Translations under genes and position numbers: made by a program
From: VGJJ01 sp964480705
GTDB taxonomy: Archaea; Iainarchaeota; Iainarchaeia; Iainarchaeales; VGJJ01
DNA length: 64,000 bases
Reading direction: 5' to 3'
Assembly (NCBI GenBank): GCA_964480705.1
Contig: CAYZPC010000001.1
Span: 71,238-135,237 of the forward strand
Shown here: positions 41,461-49,758 of the stretch, piece by piece
How the letters are laid out: the number at the start of each line of letters is the position of its first letter
How positions within the stretch are numbered: position 1 is the first letter of the stretch
The notes under the pieces: model-generated
What the model was told of the DNA's origin: nothing
The model's input: the letters and a program-made list of their open reading frames with translations, nothing else
The model's database searches: none

Positions 41461-42012
41461 ATGGCCAAACCAAAAAAACGTTTTCGTGAGAATTCTCAAC
41501 CGACATTCGACCCGGAAGCATTTGACATTCATCTTGTTGAGCGTTCTATTCGCCAAAAAATTCGTCCGCTTTCTAGAAATGAACCCCTGTTGAAAATTCA
41601 AAATGATGTGGATTTGCTCCGCGGTCGAATTAAACCATCTCACACGAAGCAAAAGCGTTCGGTTCTCATTACTATTTTTTCTAACATCCTCATTCCGGGC
41701 TTGGGTAACGCATACGTTCATGCTTCTGCGTTTAGTGTTTCTATTCTCGCGCTCAGCCTGCTGGTGATGTTCACCACGCTTTCTCCCGTTTTTCCTATTA
41801 TTCAAATCCTCAACGCGACACAATTCATTCAACCCACTTCGGGGGATATTGCGCAGATTGCTTTGTTTGTTCCTGCGAATGTGACGGTAAACAATCAAGT
41901 CACCTTAGTTGGACCCACGTTTTCCGTGCTGGTCGTTCCCCTCCTTCTTTCCTGGATTCACCTCATTTTCTTGTTTATTCACCGCGAAAGGCATGTGGAT
42001 TGGGTCGCTTAA
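41461..42012 (+). CDS. Membrane protein of unknown family
   Basis: This is a 183-residue protein. A basic cytoplasmic N-terminal part (about 1-65) is followed by three hydrophobic segments (VLITIFSNILIPGLGNAYV; ASAFSVSILALSLLVMFTTL; FSVLVVPLLLSWIHLIFLFI). The extracellular loop after segment 2 is Thr/Asn-rich. TTTTATAG at about 41434 is centred 24 bp before the ATG, so it has its own promoter even though it lies 30 bp after the sigma-like gene. No function can be assigned. Confidence 0.55.
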   Translation: MAKPKKRFRENSQPTFDPEAFDIHLVERSIRQKIRPLSRNEPLLKIQNDVDLLRGRIKPSHTKQKRSVLITIFSNILIPGLGNAYVHASAFSVSILALSLLVMFTTLSPVFPIIQILNATQFIQPTSGDIAQIALFVPANVTVNNQVTLVGPTFSVLVVPLLLSWIHLIFLFIHRERHVDWVA

Positions 42013-42051
42013 CCATTCCCCAATTAATGCATTTCCCCTTACTATTATCCT

Positions 42052-42219
42052 ATGAAGCCTGTTCCTTCTCCCTGTGATAACACGTGTATCCTCGACCGCG
42101 ACATTTGCACGGGTTGCGGCCGCACCACAGAAGAAATCGCGTGCTGGATGAGTTTAAGCGAAGAGGAAAAGCGTGCTATTGTTAAGCGTGTTCGTCCAAG
42201 TTTATTGGAGGAAGATTGA
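42052..42219 (+). CDS. DUF1289 family small cysteine-rich protein
   Basis: This is a 55-residue protein. The spaced pattern SPC-x3-C-x6-C-x2-CGRTTEEIACW, then MSLSEEEKRAIV, matches DUF1289 proteins, known mainly from Proteobacteria and probably binding a metal or Fe-S cluster through the four cysteines. It ends 2 bp before the bacilliredoxin-like gene, so the two form an operon. Its presence in archaeal context suggests lateral transfer. Confidence 0.8.
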   Translation: MKPVPSPCDNTCILDRDICTGCGRTTEEIACWMSLSEEEKRAIVKRVRPSLLEED

Positions 42220-42221
42220 AC

Positions 42222-42674
42222 ATGATACCCATTTCCAATTCCACATCCATTCAACCATCCCTTTATCCTGCTGCCATGACAGTTCCCATGCAGGCTGAGC
42301 TTGAACAGGTGGGAGTAAAACCTCTTCACACTCCGCAAGAAGTTGAAGCCGCTTTCGTCCAAAAGGACCAGACCATTTTTCTCATCGTAAATTCCGTCTG
42401 CGGTTGCGCTGCTGGAAACGCTCGCCCTGCGGTGGCATTGGCGATGCGCCATTCAAAATTGCCCCAGATAAATGTGACTGTGTTTGCGGGCGTGGACCAA
42501 GCTGCCACGAAACGCGCGCGAGAATTCGCGAGCGAAATTCCCCCTTCTTCGCCGAGCATGTTTTTGTTCAAAAATGGAAAATGCGTGTTCTCTCTTCAAC
42601 GGCATGAAATTCAAGGGCGCGACCCGCAAGAATTGGCGAAAGAATTAACGAAAGCGTTTGATCAACATTGTTAA
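42222..42674 (+). CDS. BrxA/BrxB-like bacilliredoxin (thioredoxin-fold)
   Basis: This is a 150-residue protein. FLIVNSVCGCAAGNARPAVALAMR carries the C60-G-C62 redox centre and flanking residues of the YphP/YqiW (bacilliredoxin) family, which in Firmicutes removes bacillithiol from proteins. SPSMFLFKNGKCVFSLQRHEIQGR matches the family C-terminal half. GGAGG lies about 10 bp before the ATG at 42222. Bacillithiol is not known to be general in archaea, so the thiol partner is unclear. Confidence 0.8.
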   Translation: MIPISNSTSIQPSLYPAAMTVPMQAELEQVGVKPLHTPQEVEAAFVQKDQTIFLIVNSVCGCAAGNARPAVALAMRHSKLPQINVTVFAGVDQAATKRAREFASEIPPSSPSMFLFKNGKCVFSLQRHEIQGRDPQELAKELTKAFDQHC

Positions 42675-43270
42675 CTTTTATTTTCGTCAAGCCGTTCTAG
42701 ATATTTTATTAATTTTTCATGAGAATCTATCATCAATGGTCCTGAAAAAGTTTCCAAACTTCCAAGAACTTGTAATTGTTGGTATGCAATGGGCACAATG
42801 TAACTTTTTGATCTCAAATCTTCTATCATTCCATTAACCTCATTAATTGCAAAAAACGTTTTCCATAATGAAAATAATAATTCATCATCGGCGATAGAAT
42901 TACTTCTCAGTGCTTCTTCAAGAATTAACGTACTCATTCGGCCGCCAATGACTAGCATTGGACTGTTCTCATCTTCGGCATAATATGCTGGATTTTGAAG
43001 AAAATTATTAGTAAAAGACAAGTTGCCTTCTAGTTCCCGTGTTAGTGCAACAATCAATGCTCGATGATTTTTTTTCGTGAGCTCAATCTCTTTTTGTTGT
43101 TGTTCGCTAAACTGATCAATAGAGATTTTTATTTGCTCACTGGCAAGTGTGACTTGTTCTCTTGCGGTATTGAGATTACTAAGTGCTAAGATTAATGCTG
43201 TTACCCCGATGGCTATACCTAACAAAGATAAAATTAGATTAATTTGTTCTGGCGTGAGTTTAGTGTTCAT
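42671..43270 (-). CDS. Membrane-anchored hypothetical protein
   Basis: This is a 199-residue protein. One N-terminal membrane helix (about 9-30, LILSLLGIAIGVTALILALS) is followed by a coiled-coil-like stretch (EQVTLASEQIKISIDQFSEQQQKEIELTKK) and a helical domain. Codon use is more A/T-rich than in the neighbours, and the gene begins 4 bp from the tRNA-Ser gene, so it could be recently acquired. Its stop codon overlaps that of the convergent bacilliredoxin gene. No family is recognised. Confidence 0.55.
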   Translation of the reverse strand: MNTKLTPEQINLILSLLGIAIGVTALILALSNLNTAREQVTLASEQIKISIDQFSEQQQKEIELTKKNHRALIVALTRELEGNLSFTNNFLQNPAYYAEDENSPMLVIGGRMSTLILEEALRSNSIADDELLFSLWKTFFAINEVNGMIEDLRSKSYIVPIAYQQLQVLGSLETFSGPLMIDSHEKLIKYLERLDENKS

Positions 43271-43274
43271 AATA

Positions 43275-43358
43275 CGCGGAGTGAGGGATTCGAACCCTCG
43301 CCTGGTTTCCCAGAACAGCTTAGCAGGCTGCCGCTATAGACCACTCTGCCAACTCCGC
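43275..43358 (-). tRNA. tRNA-Ser (GCT)
   Basis: This is an 84-nt class II tRNA with acceptor GCGGAGT/ACTCCGC, discriminator G, anticodon loop CTGCTAA (GCT), a long variable arm and T-loop GTTCGAATC. CCA is not encoded. A dispersed repeat copy begins at its 5' end. Confidence 0.95.
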
Positions 43359-43392
43359 AAACTTTTTTAGAAAAAAAGTTTGATCAAAAAAA
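43359..43392 (-). repeat. Dispersed palindromic repeat, copy 3
   Basis: On the minus strand: TTTTTTTGATCAAACTTTTTTT, loop, AAAAAAGTTTG (given here in two parts: TTTTTTTGATCAAAC then CTTTTTTT). It is directly upstream of tRNA-Ser and downstream of nikR, in the orientation of nikR. Confidence 0.6.
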
Positions 43393-43530
43393 CAGACCAA
43401 ACTTTGCGTCTAAAACGCAGGTTGCCCTCGGCTATCCTAAAAATAGAACTACCAATGCAGCCTGCTATAGGTTGTGCGCCTCAAACCTATTATAAAGGTT
43501 GATTCCACGGTCGCGGTTGGAAGTGTTTTT

Positions 43531-43917
43531 TTACACCACGAGGAGTTTTACGAGGTTTACTTTTTTGCTGGTCTGCAATGTATTGGTGAGTTTTTTCACC
43601 ATTTCGGCGGGTCCCTTTACAATAAACAATTCCAAACACACGTGGTTTTCCAAGTGGTTGTGGATTTGAGTCTTGATAATGTGCTGGAATGCATGCCGCG
43701 TGGTTGAAACCATCTCGGTTTGCTCATCTGGATGTACTACTAATACGACCCCATCGACTTCCCCTGAAAGTTTACGGGATTGTTTTTGGTCATTTGAAAA
43801 CAAGCGAATGCACTGTCGAATAGTTTCACTGCGTCCTGAAAAACCTAGTTCTTTCTGCAGTTTATCCAATTCTTGGAGCGATTGCTCATCGAGTGACATG
43901 CTAATAATTTCGGCCAT
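43531..43917 (-). CDS. nikR: Nickel-responsive regulator NikR
   Basis: This is a 128-residue ribbon-helix-helix regulator. Residues 3-45 form the DNA-binding fold (ISMSLDEQSLQELDKLQKEL, then GRSETIRQCI). The ligand domain carries H75, H86, H88 and C94 (IHNHLENHVC), the four square-planar nickel ligands known in E. coli NikR (H87, H89, C95 and H76). It is divergent to a ZIP transporter gene, with a long inverted repeat between them, so it likely controls both. Confidence 0.88.
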   Translation of the reverse strand: MAEIISMSLDEQSLQELDKLQKELGFSGRSETIRQCIRLFSNDQKQSRKLSGEVDGVVLVVHPDEQTEMVSTTRHAFQHIIKTQIHNHLENHVCLELFIVKGPAEMVKKLTNTLQTSKKVNLVKLLVV

Positions 43918-43923
43918 AACGGG

Positions 43924-43966
43924 TGTTAATAATCAAAGACTCAAAACAACACTATAGTTATTAACA
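43924..43966. promoter_or_regulatory. Candidate NikR operator
   Basis: TGTTAATAA (43924-43932) and TTATTAACA (43958-43966) form a perfect 9-bp inverted repeat separated by 25 bp in the nikR-ZIP intergenic region. Known NikR sites are paired half-sites with a wide spacer, although usually shorter than this. Confidence 0.55.
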
Positions 43967-44013
43967 TCTGGCTTAAAAACTATTATCTCTTTTGTGAGTG
44001 TGTAGGTGACTTC

Positions 44014-44820
44014 ATGGATAGTTCTTTCTGGTATGCAATTGGTGCCGTTCTCTTAGTTAGTTTTGTCTCTCTCATTGGAGTGCTTACTCTTTCCCTTAAT
44101 CAAAAGCGTTTGCGCACGAGCCTCGTGTTTATTGTCGCATTTGCCGCGGGGGCATTGTTCGGAGATGTGTTTGTTCATTTGCTTCCGGAAGCGGTGGAGG
44201 ATTTGGGTTTTACGCTCGATGTTTCTCTGGCCGTGTTGTCTGGTATTGTAGTCATGTTTGTCGTGGAGAAAATTATTCATTGGAGACACTGCCACTATCC
44301 CGAAGTCGAGGATGAGGAAGAGGAGAACAGTGTCAAGCACCTTCCTCATCATGCGCACGCGCATGCCTCACACAAGCATCCTTTTGCGTGGGTGAATTTA
44401 GTGGGTGATAGTGTGCATAATTTCATTGATGGTATTGTCATTGGTGCCGCGTTCATGGTGAGTATTCCCGCGGGAATTGCCACTACTCTTGCGGTAATTT
44501 TTCATGAAATTCCTCAAGAGATTGGAGACTTTGGCGTATTATTGCATGGTGGTTTTTCGGCGCGAGAAGCACTTGTTTTGAATCTCGTCACCGCTCTGAC
44601 AGCGGTATTGGGCGCCGTTCTCGTGTTTGCGTTGGGAGAATTGGTGGATGGTATTTCCATTTGGCTCGTTCCCTTTGCTGCGGGGTCTTTTTTGTATATT
44701 GCGGGGAGCGATTTAATTCCCGAGCTGCACAAAGAGGTTGCTTGGAAAAAGTCTGCCGGGCAATTAGTTAGCTTTTTGCTCGGAATAGCAGTAATGGTTG
44801 CATTGCTGGGTTTGGAGTAA
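44014..44820 (+). CDS. ZIP family metal transporter
   Basis: This is a 268-residue importer with about eight membrane helices. Metal motifs HNFIDGIVIG and HEIPQEIGDF lie in helices 4 and 5. A His/Glu-rich loop (about 90-125, RHCHYPEVEDEEEEN, then HHAHAHASHKH) may collect metal. Usual substrates are Zn2+, Fe2+ or Mn2+; the divergent nikR suggests Ni2+ or Co2+ control here. AGGTGA lies 4-10 bp before the ATG as ribosome-binding site, and CTTAAAAAC about 35 bp upstream is a likely TATA box. Confidence 0.88.
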   Translation: MDSSFWYAIGAVLLVSFVSLIGVLTLSLNQKRLRTSLVFIVAFAAGALFGDVFVHLLPEAVEDLGFTLDVSLAVLSGIVVMFVVEKIIHWRHCHYPEVEDEEEENSVKHLPHHAHAHASHKHPFAWVNLVGDSVHNFIDGIVIGAAFMVSIPAGIATTLAVIFHEIPQEIGDFGVLLHGGFSAREALVLNLVTALTAVLGAVLVFALGELVDGISIWLVPFAAGSFLYIAGSDLIPELHKEVAWKKSAGQLVSFLLGIAVMVALLGLE

Positions 44821-44828
44821 TCGTGTGA

Positions 44829-45299
44829 TTAAACACCCGTGTTTTCCACGAGTGTTTCTTCCACAATCTTCTTCCGGCAAATTTTTTGTCCATCCAAGCT
44901 CGTGTTTGCCAATTCGATGGTTTGGCACGTGCACGCTGCGGCGCGCGTGTCAATCAATAATTCTTCTCCCTGTAAATTTTTTCCATTTAGTTGAGCCGCA
45001 TTCACACATTCATCCAAGTAGGTTTGTTTCCACTCATAATTAGGATCGCCCCACTCGGGTTGGGGTTGGTCTTCGGGTGGACAATTTTGCGAGATACATT
45101 CTTGGGCGGGGTACGCATTCAGCGCATACACGCAATCCTCATCTACTTCACACGCGGCTCCCGCGACTAGTTTTCCTATTCCGGGAACAACTCCTTCATC
45201 AACTCCTTCGAGGGGGTTTCCCGTGTTTGCGTTATTTTGAATACACCCTAGGAGGGTGAGGGTTAGCAGGAGGGCTCCTGCGGCGAGTAGGTTTTTCAT
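44829..45299 (-). CDS. Cysteine-rich lipoprotein
   Basis: This is a 156-residue protein. The signal peptide ends in a lipobox (LTLLGC, cysteine near residue 19), so it is probably lipid-anchored outside. The mature part has about eight further cysteines (CEVDEDCVY, CISQNC, CVNAAQ, ACTCQ, KICRK), suggesting disulfides. Family unknown. ATG at 45299 gives a proper signal peptide; an extension to 45323 does not. The 3' end overlaps a hairpin at 44831-44857. Confidence 0.65.
   Translation of the reverse strand: MKNLLAAGALLLTLTLLGCIQNNANTGNPLEGVDEGVVPGIGKLVAGAACEVDEDCVYALNAYPAQECISQNCPPEDQPQPEWGDPNYEWKQTYLDECVNAAQLNGKNLQGEELLIDTRAAACTCQTIELANTSLDGQKICRKKIVEETLVENTGV
44831..44857. terminator. Hairpin at convergent gene ends
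   Basis: AAACACCCGTG pairs with CACGAGTGTTT at 10 of 11 positions around a 5-nt loop. It lies between the ZIP stop and the last codons of the convergent lipoprotein gene and may act both ways. Confidence 0.5.
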
Positions 45300-45402
45300 T
45301 CTAGTTGTGTGAAATTCCCCCAATAAATAGGTTTGGAAACCCCTCGTTGAGCGTTGGCAGAATGGGGTTTAAAACATTCATTCGGCCTCAGGTATAGTAT
45401 CC

Positions 45403-46959
45403 ATGACTTCCCCCTCCTCGCTTATTTTGACCGCGTTGCGCGATGGAAAAGAGTTTTCCCTTCATGAGTTGGTTCAAACCACCGCACAACAAGCCGATGC
45501 ATTGCGTCGTGTCTTAGTCGAATTAGAGGAAAAAGCCCTTGTTCGTGTCACACGCGAAAAGATCGATCGTTTAGTTCTGACACCAACCGGTATAGCGATT
45601 TGCGAGCGTAAACTTTTTCCTGAAGAGATATTGTATAGTGTTCTCGTAGACGTGAAAAGTGTTCCGTTCAAGAAAGCTATGGCTGATTTTCAAGTTTTGG
45701 CGATTAAATATGGTTCTTCTGCTAAAGAATCTGTAAAAGAATTCACTGCTGCTTTTGGTTTATGCAAAAGAAAAAATTTTGTTGAGGTTATTATTGGTGG
45801 TGATTTAGTTTTAACTCCGCTTGGAAAAATTGGTCTTAATAATATCCCGGAAAAAAAAGTTTTAGAGGCGATTTTTCGCGGGGAAAACCCATCAGACAAT
45901 CCAAAGATTATTTCTGAGTTGCACGCCCGCGGACTTATCACGAGTAAATCGCACACGACTGAAACCATTCAAATCACGAGTGAAGGAAAAGCATTCCTCT
46001 CAAGTGGAAAAAAATTAGATTCACATGCGAACCAACTCGGTTTGCTCACTCCCCAAATGCTGGCCAGCGGCACGTGGAAAAATGCGTCATTCAAACCCTA
46101 TGATGTCACATTAGGCGTGGAAGAGCGTTTCCCGGGAAGAATTCACCCCTTGCGAAATGTCATGCGCGATGTGCGCCAAATCATGGTGGAATTAGGCTTT
46201 GAGGAAATGGACTCCGGATTAGTGGAGAGTGCGTTTTGGAACATGGACGCGATGTTCATTCCGCAAGATCATCCTGCGCGAGAGGTGCAGGATACCTTTT
46301 ATTTGCCCGGCAAAGCGGTGCTTGAAAACGCGGAGTTAATTAAGCGTGTCAAAGCCATGCATGAGCACGGTGGAAAAACCGGTTCCAGAGGTTTTGGATA
46401 CGATTGGGATCCTCGCGTCGCGGAGCAATTGTTGCTGCGCACCCACACCACGGCCACCACCTTTAGAGAGTTATCCAAAAGCGCTAAACACCCCCAAAAG
46501 AAATTTGCTATTGGGCGAATTTTTAGAAATGAAGCCATTGATGCGACTCACTTGGCGGAATTCCACCAAGTCGAAGGATACATTATGGGTGAGGGTTTGA
46601 CCCTGCGTCACTTGATGGGAATTATTACCGAATTTTATTCCAAGCTTGGTCTCACCAAAATTAGATTCAAACCCACGTACAACCCGTACACGGAACCCTC
46701 CATGGAGGCAGCAGCCTATAATCCGCAATTAGGAAAATGGGTGGAGCTCATCAACTCCGGAATGTTTCGTAAAGAAAGCCTCGCACCCTTTGGAATTGAT
46801 GTTCCAGTCATTGCGTGGGGTTTTGGTTTGGAACGCTTAGCCTTATTCATGTATGAAAAATCCACCCTGCGAGAAATTATGGGCCCCGATGTCGATGTGG
46901 ATTTCATTCGAAATTATCCATTTACACAACACCAATTGGGAGTGAACAAGCATGGTTAG
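45403..46959 (+). CDS. pheS: Phenylalanyl-tRNA synthetase alpha subunit, archaeal type
   Basis: This is a 518-residue catalytic subunit. N-terminal winged-helix domains (about 1-205) are typical of archaeal and eukaryotic PheRS. The class II core carries HPLRNVMRDVRQIMVELGFEEM, LLRTHTTATTFREL, FHQVEGYIMGE (motif 2) and WGFGLERLALFMY (motif 3). It overlaps pheT by 8 bp. The segment encoding about residues 85-165 is visibly more A/T-rich than the rest, as if exchanged by recombination. Confidence 0.93.
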   Translation: MTSPSSLILTALRDGKEFSLHELVQTTAQQADALRRVLVELEEKALVRVTREKIDRLVLTPTGIAICERKLFPEEILYSVLVDVKSVPFKKAMADFQVLAIKYGSSAKESVKEFTAAFGLCKRKNFVEVIIGGDLVLTPLGKIGLNNIPEKKVLEAIFRGENPSDNPKIISELHARGLITSKSHTTETIQITSEGKAFLSSGKKLDSHANQLGLLTPQMLASGTWKNASFKPYDVTLGVEERFPGRIHPLRNVMRDVRQIMVELGFEEMDSGLVESAFWNMDAMFIPQDHPAREVQDTFYLPGKAVLENAELIKRVKAMHEHGGKTGSRGFGYDWDPRVAEQLLLRTHTTATTFRELSKSAKHPQKKFAIGRIFRNEAIDATHLAEFHQVEGYIMGEGLTLRHLMGIITEFYSKLGLTKIRFKPTYNPYTEPSMEAAAYNPQLGKWVELINSGMFRKESLAPFGIDVPVIAWGFGLERLALFMYEKSTLREIMGPDVDVDFIRNYPFTQHQLGVNKHG

Positions 46960-48604
46960 CGTGGACACCTCCCTCGAAAAGTTAAACCTGTATTTGAAGA
47001 AGCCCCTCTCGCTGGAAAAGCTCGAGCAAACTCTTTTTCAGATGGGTCAGGAAGTGGATGAAAACAACCCGGACGCGTTGAAAATTGACATCACGGCCGA
47101 CCGACCGGATATGGTTTCTACTGCTGGAATCGCACGCGCCCTCAATGCCTATTTGGGCCACACGAACGGTTTCCCTCGCGTGGAGCGAAAAAAATCCACC
47201 TATGAGTTGCACGTGGAAAAGTCCGTCGCGGGTGTGCGCCCCTACACGGCAGCCATGGTCGTGAAAAATATTTCCCTCACGCAAGAGAAATTGGATGAGC
47301 TCATTTGGGTTCAGGAAAAAATTCACGCAACATTTGCGCGCGAACGAAAAAAAGCGGCGATTGGAATTTACCCTCTGAAAAAAATTCACTGGCCCATTTC
47401 TTTCCTCGCGCAAACCCCGGATAAAATTACCTTCCAACCTTTGGGTGGGAGCAAGCCTCTTTCGGGAAAAGAAATTCTGCTCGAGCACGCCACCGGAAAA
47501 AAATACGCGCATTTACTTGAACATTTGCCCGTGTATCCGGTGTTTCGCGATAGTATTGGAAATGTTTTGTCGATGCCCCCCATCATTAATTCTCACAATG
47601 TTGGACAAGTTTCTCTTTCCGACCGCGACCTTTTTGTGGAAGTCTCCGGGCACTATTGGCCAACCGTTTCAGTCATTCTCGACATTCTCGCCTATCTCTT
47701 TTCGGACATGAAGGGAGACATTCACGAAGTTCATGTGAGTTATTCCCATGAAAACACTCCACGTGTGACTCCTGAATTGGGAAAAATCACGCAAACCTTA
47801 GATGTAGAGTTGGTCAATCAAACCCTCGGCACCGCATTTAATGAGAAGCAGGTCGCTGAACTCGCCGAGCGCATGATGTATTCGGTTGTGAAATCAAATC
47901 CTAAACAGCTCGTACTGGAAACCCCTGCGTTTCGCGTGGATGTGTTGCACCCCCTAGACGTGGTGGATGACATTGCTCGCGCGTATGGTTTTGACAACCT
48001 CTCTCCATTGAGTGTGAATGTTTCCACGCGCGGAAGCATTTTGCCTCAAACGCGCTTGAATGAAGATGTTCGTGCGTGCGTGACGGGGTTAGGTTTCCAT
48101 GAAGTCATGACCTGGGTTCTATCCTCTCATGAGCATCATTTCACATCATTCGAACGCGCGGAGAGTCCGCACGTTAAGTTGGGCGTGGTGAAAGAGCAAG
48201 GTTTAACGATGGTGCGCAACGCGCTGTATCCCGAAACCATTCGCGCGTTGCTCGCGAATCGAAGCAAGAAAGCTCCTTTCAAACTTTTTGAATTAGATCA
48301 GGTGGTGGACATTCATTCCAACACCGACACGGGCACGCGCACGCATTACAAGTTGTGCCTCGTCCTCTCGCACGCCAATGCCACATTTGATGAAATGAAA
48401 GGCTACACCGAAGCGTTAGCCCGCGCCCTAGGAGAAAAATCCACATTCTCTCCCGCTGCGCTGAGTGGTTTCATTGAGGGCCGCTGCGCGAATGTGAGCA
48501 TTGGAAAATTTCATGGTTTTTTGGGAGAAATGCACCCGAGTGTGCTTTCCAAATTGAGCGTGAGTCTCCCGAGCGTGGTGTTTGAGATATATCTCTCGAA
48601 ATAA
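46952..48604 (+). CDS. pheT: Phenylalanyl-tRNA synthetase beta subunit, archaeal type
   Basis: This is a 550-residue subunit of the size seen in archaea. It carries ALKIDITADRPDMVSTAGIARALNAYLG, the B3/4 editing region (WVQEKIHATFARERKKAAIGIYPL), the B5 region (VFRDSIGNVLSMPPIINSHNVG) and the catalytic-like C-terminal module (DVVDDIARAYGFDNL). With PheS it forms the (alpha-beta)2 enzyme. Its start codon lies inside the end of pheS, so the two are coupled. Confidence 0.93.
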   Translation: MVSVDTSLEKLNLYLKKPLSLEKLEQTLFQMGQEVDENNPDALKIDITADRPDMVSTAGIARALNAYLGHTNGFPRVERKKSTYELHVEKSVAGVRPYTAAMVVKNISLTQEKLDELIWVQEKIHATFARERKKAAIGIYPLKKIHWPISFLAQTPDKITFQPLGGSKPLSGKEILLEHATGKKYAHLLEHLPVYPVFRDSIGNVLSMPPIINSHNVGQVSLSDRDLFVEVSGHYWPTVSVILDILAYLFSDMKGDIHEVHVSYSHENTPRVTPELGKITQTLDVELVNQTLGTAFNEKQVAELAERMMYSVVKSNPKQLVLETPAFRVDVLHPLDVVDDIARAYGFDNLSPLSVNVSTRGSILPQTRLNEDVRACVTGLGFHEVMTWVLSSHEHHFTSFERAESPHVKLGVVKEQGLTMVRNALYPETIRALLANRSKKAPFKLFELDQVVDIHSNTDTGTRTHYKLCLVLSHANATFDEMKGYTEALARALGEKSTFSPAALSGFIEGRCANVSIGKFHGFLGEMHPSVLSKLSVSLPSVVFEIYLSK

Positions 48605-48612
48605 TTGGCCAA

Positions 48613-49350
48613 TTAATATTTTGTTTTCTTGAATGCATCATTAAAGTGGTGCGCGCAGAGCATGCTCGTGTCCAAATAGAGTGTAAATCCGCTTGCCTTT
48701 GCATCTCGCGTAAAATAAATATCATCACTTGCGCGTTTTTCCAAATCCACTCTGAATTTAATTTTCTCCAACGCATTTTTTGAAATGAGAATGCACCCTA
48801 CTCCGCAATATGCAATTTCCATAATGCGCGCGGGAAATAAATTCATGAAACCCAGGGATTGCACCGCGTCTTCATTCGCATTATTAGCCGCATCTGTTCC
48901 TGCCATTACCACTAAATGTTTCCCATCCTCTTTTGTTTGCTGATTGAGATACACTCCCGAACAAATATCTTTTTCGCGCGCGAGCAATCGCTCAATTACA
49001 TCTCGCGGGGGCACAATATCCTGTTCAAGGGAGAGGAAGTGCGTGTATTCATTTTTCAAAAAATAGTCTCGGATGAGATTTCGTCCATTTACTAATCGTT
49101 CGCGCGCGTGCTCAGGAGGATTCTTCGTGTGCGTGATAATGAGTTTTTTTTCGGGATTATTTTTTTTCCACGCTTCAAATTTTTGGTGAATGAGTTCAGC
49201 ATATTCTTCTGTGGGGGAATTATCCTCTATCATCACATCATAGTGTGGATACGTCAGGCCTTCAATCCCTTTCACGTAGGCATCGAGCGAGTCTGTTTTG
49301 AGAACGTGTGTAGGGCAACCCACTAGAATTCGTGGCGCGTGATTCGCCAT
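48613..49350 (-). CDS. GT-A fold glycosyltransferase-like protein
   Basis: This is a 245-residue protein. It has the nucleotide-sugar fold order: RILVGCPTH, DVMIEDNSPTEEY (E42, D43), NGRNLIRDYF and the DxD-type FLSLEQDIVPP (D111), followed by a cysteine-containing acceptor region (YCGVGCILISKNALEKI) and SDDIYFTRDAKASGF. It probably transfers a sugar to a lipid or protein acceptor. It starts 10 bp after the L35Ae stop on the same strand. Confidence 0.7.
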   Translation of the reverse strand: MANHAPRILVGCPTHVLKTDSLDAYVKGIEGLTYPHYDVMIEDNSPTEEYAELIHQKFEAWKKNNPEKKLIITHTKNPPEHARERLVNGRNLIRDYFLKNEYTHFLSLEQDIVPPRDVIERLLAREKDICSGVYLNQQTKEDGKHLVVMAGTDAANNANEDAVQSLGFMNLFPARIMEIAYCGVGCILISKNALEKIKFRVDLEKRASDDIYFTRDAKASGFTLYLDTSMLCAHHFNDAFKKTKY

Positions 49351-49360
49351 TTTGACCGCC

Positions 49361-49624
49361 TTATTCGGCAATGGAGACTTGGCTTCCAATGGCTTGTCCG
49401 GGCAATCCTTTCTCGAATTTTACTCGGACGGCGCCGGAATTACCGTGTGCGGCCATAATCTTTCCCACAATGGGCTTGTCCGCGGTGCTTTTCCACGTGA
49501 CTTTCTTTCCGTTAAGCGTAGATGCCTTGGCGCGTGTCTCAAATCCGGAGACTTCCACAATATACTGTGTCGAGTGCTGCGTGTTTCGTCCGCGGCGATA
49601 GTTCTTCAAAATTCCGTGCATCAT
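49361..49624 (-). CDS. rpl35ae: Ribosomal protein L35Ae
   Basis: This 87-residue ribosomal protein is found only in archaea and eukaryotes. The family pattern is clear: GILKNYRRGRNTQHSTQYIVEV, ATLNGKKVTWKS, IVGKIMAAHGNSGAVRVKFEKGLPGQAIG. TTTATAAA lies about 26-31 bp before the ATG. A second ATG follows directly, so the start may be 49621. It probably shares a transcript with the glycosyltransferase gene. Confidence 0.93.
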   Translation of the reverse strand: MMHGILKNYRRGRNTQHSTQYIVEVSGFETRAKASTLNGKKVTWKSTADKPIVGKIMAAHGNSGAVRVKFEKGLPGQAIGSQVSIAE

Positions 49625-49758
49625 ATACTACCAAAACCCCCAAAAAACGTTTATAAAGTAACCTTTTTGGAGGTGCTTCAAAACACTCCCTTCTAACCCC
49701 GTTACCACCCCCCCTTTCCACGCGTGCCCATTTAAGGAAAACCGGCCCTTTTTCTCTC

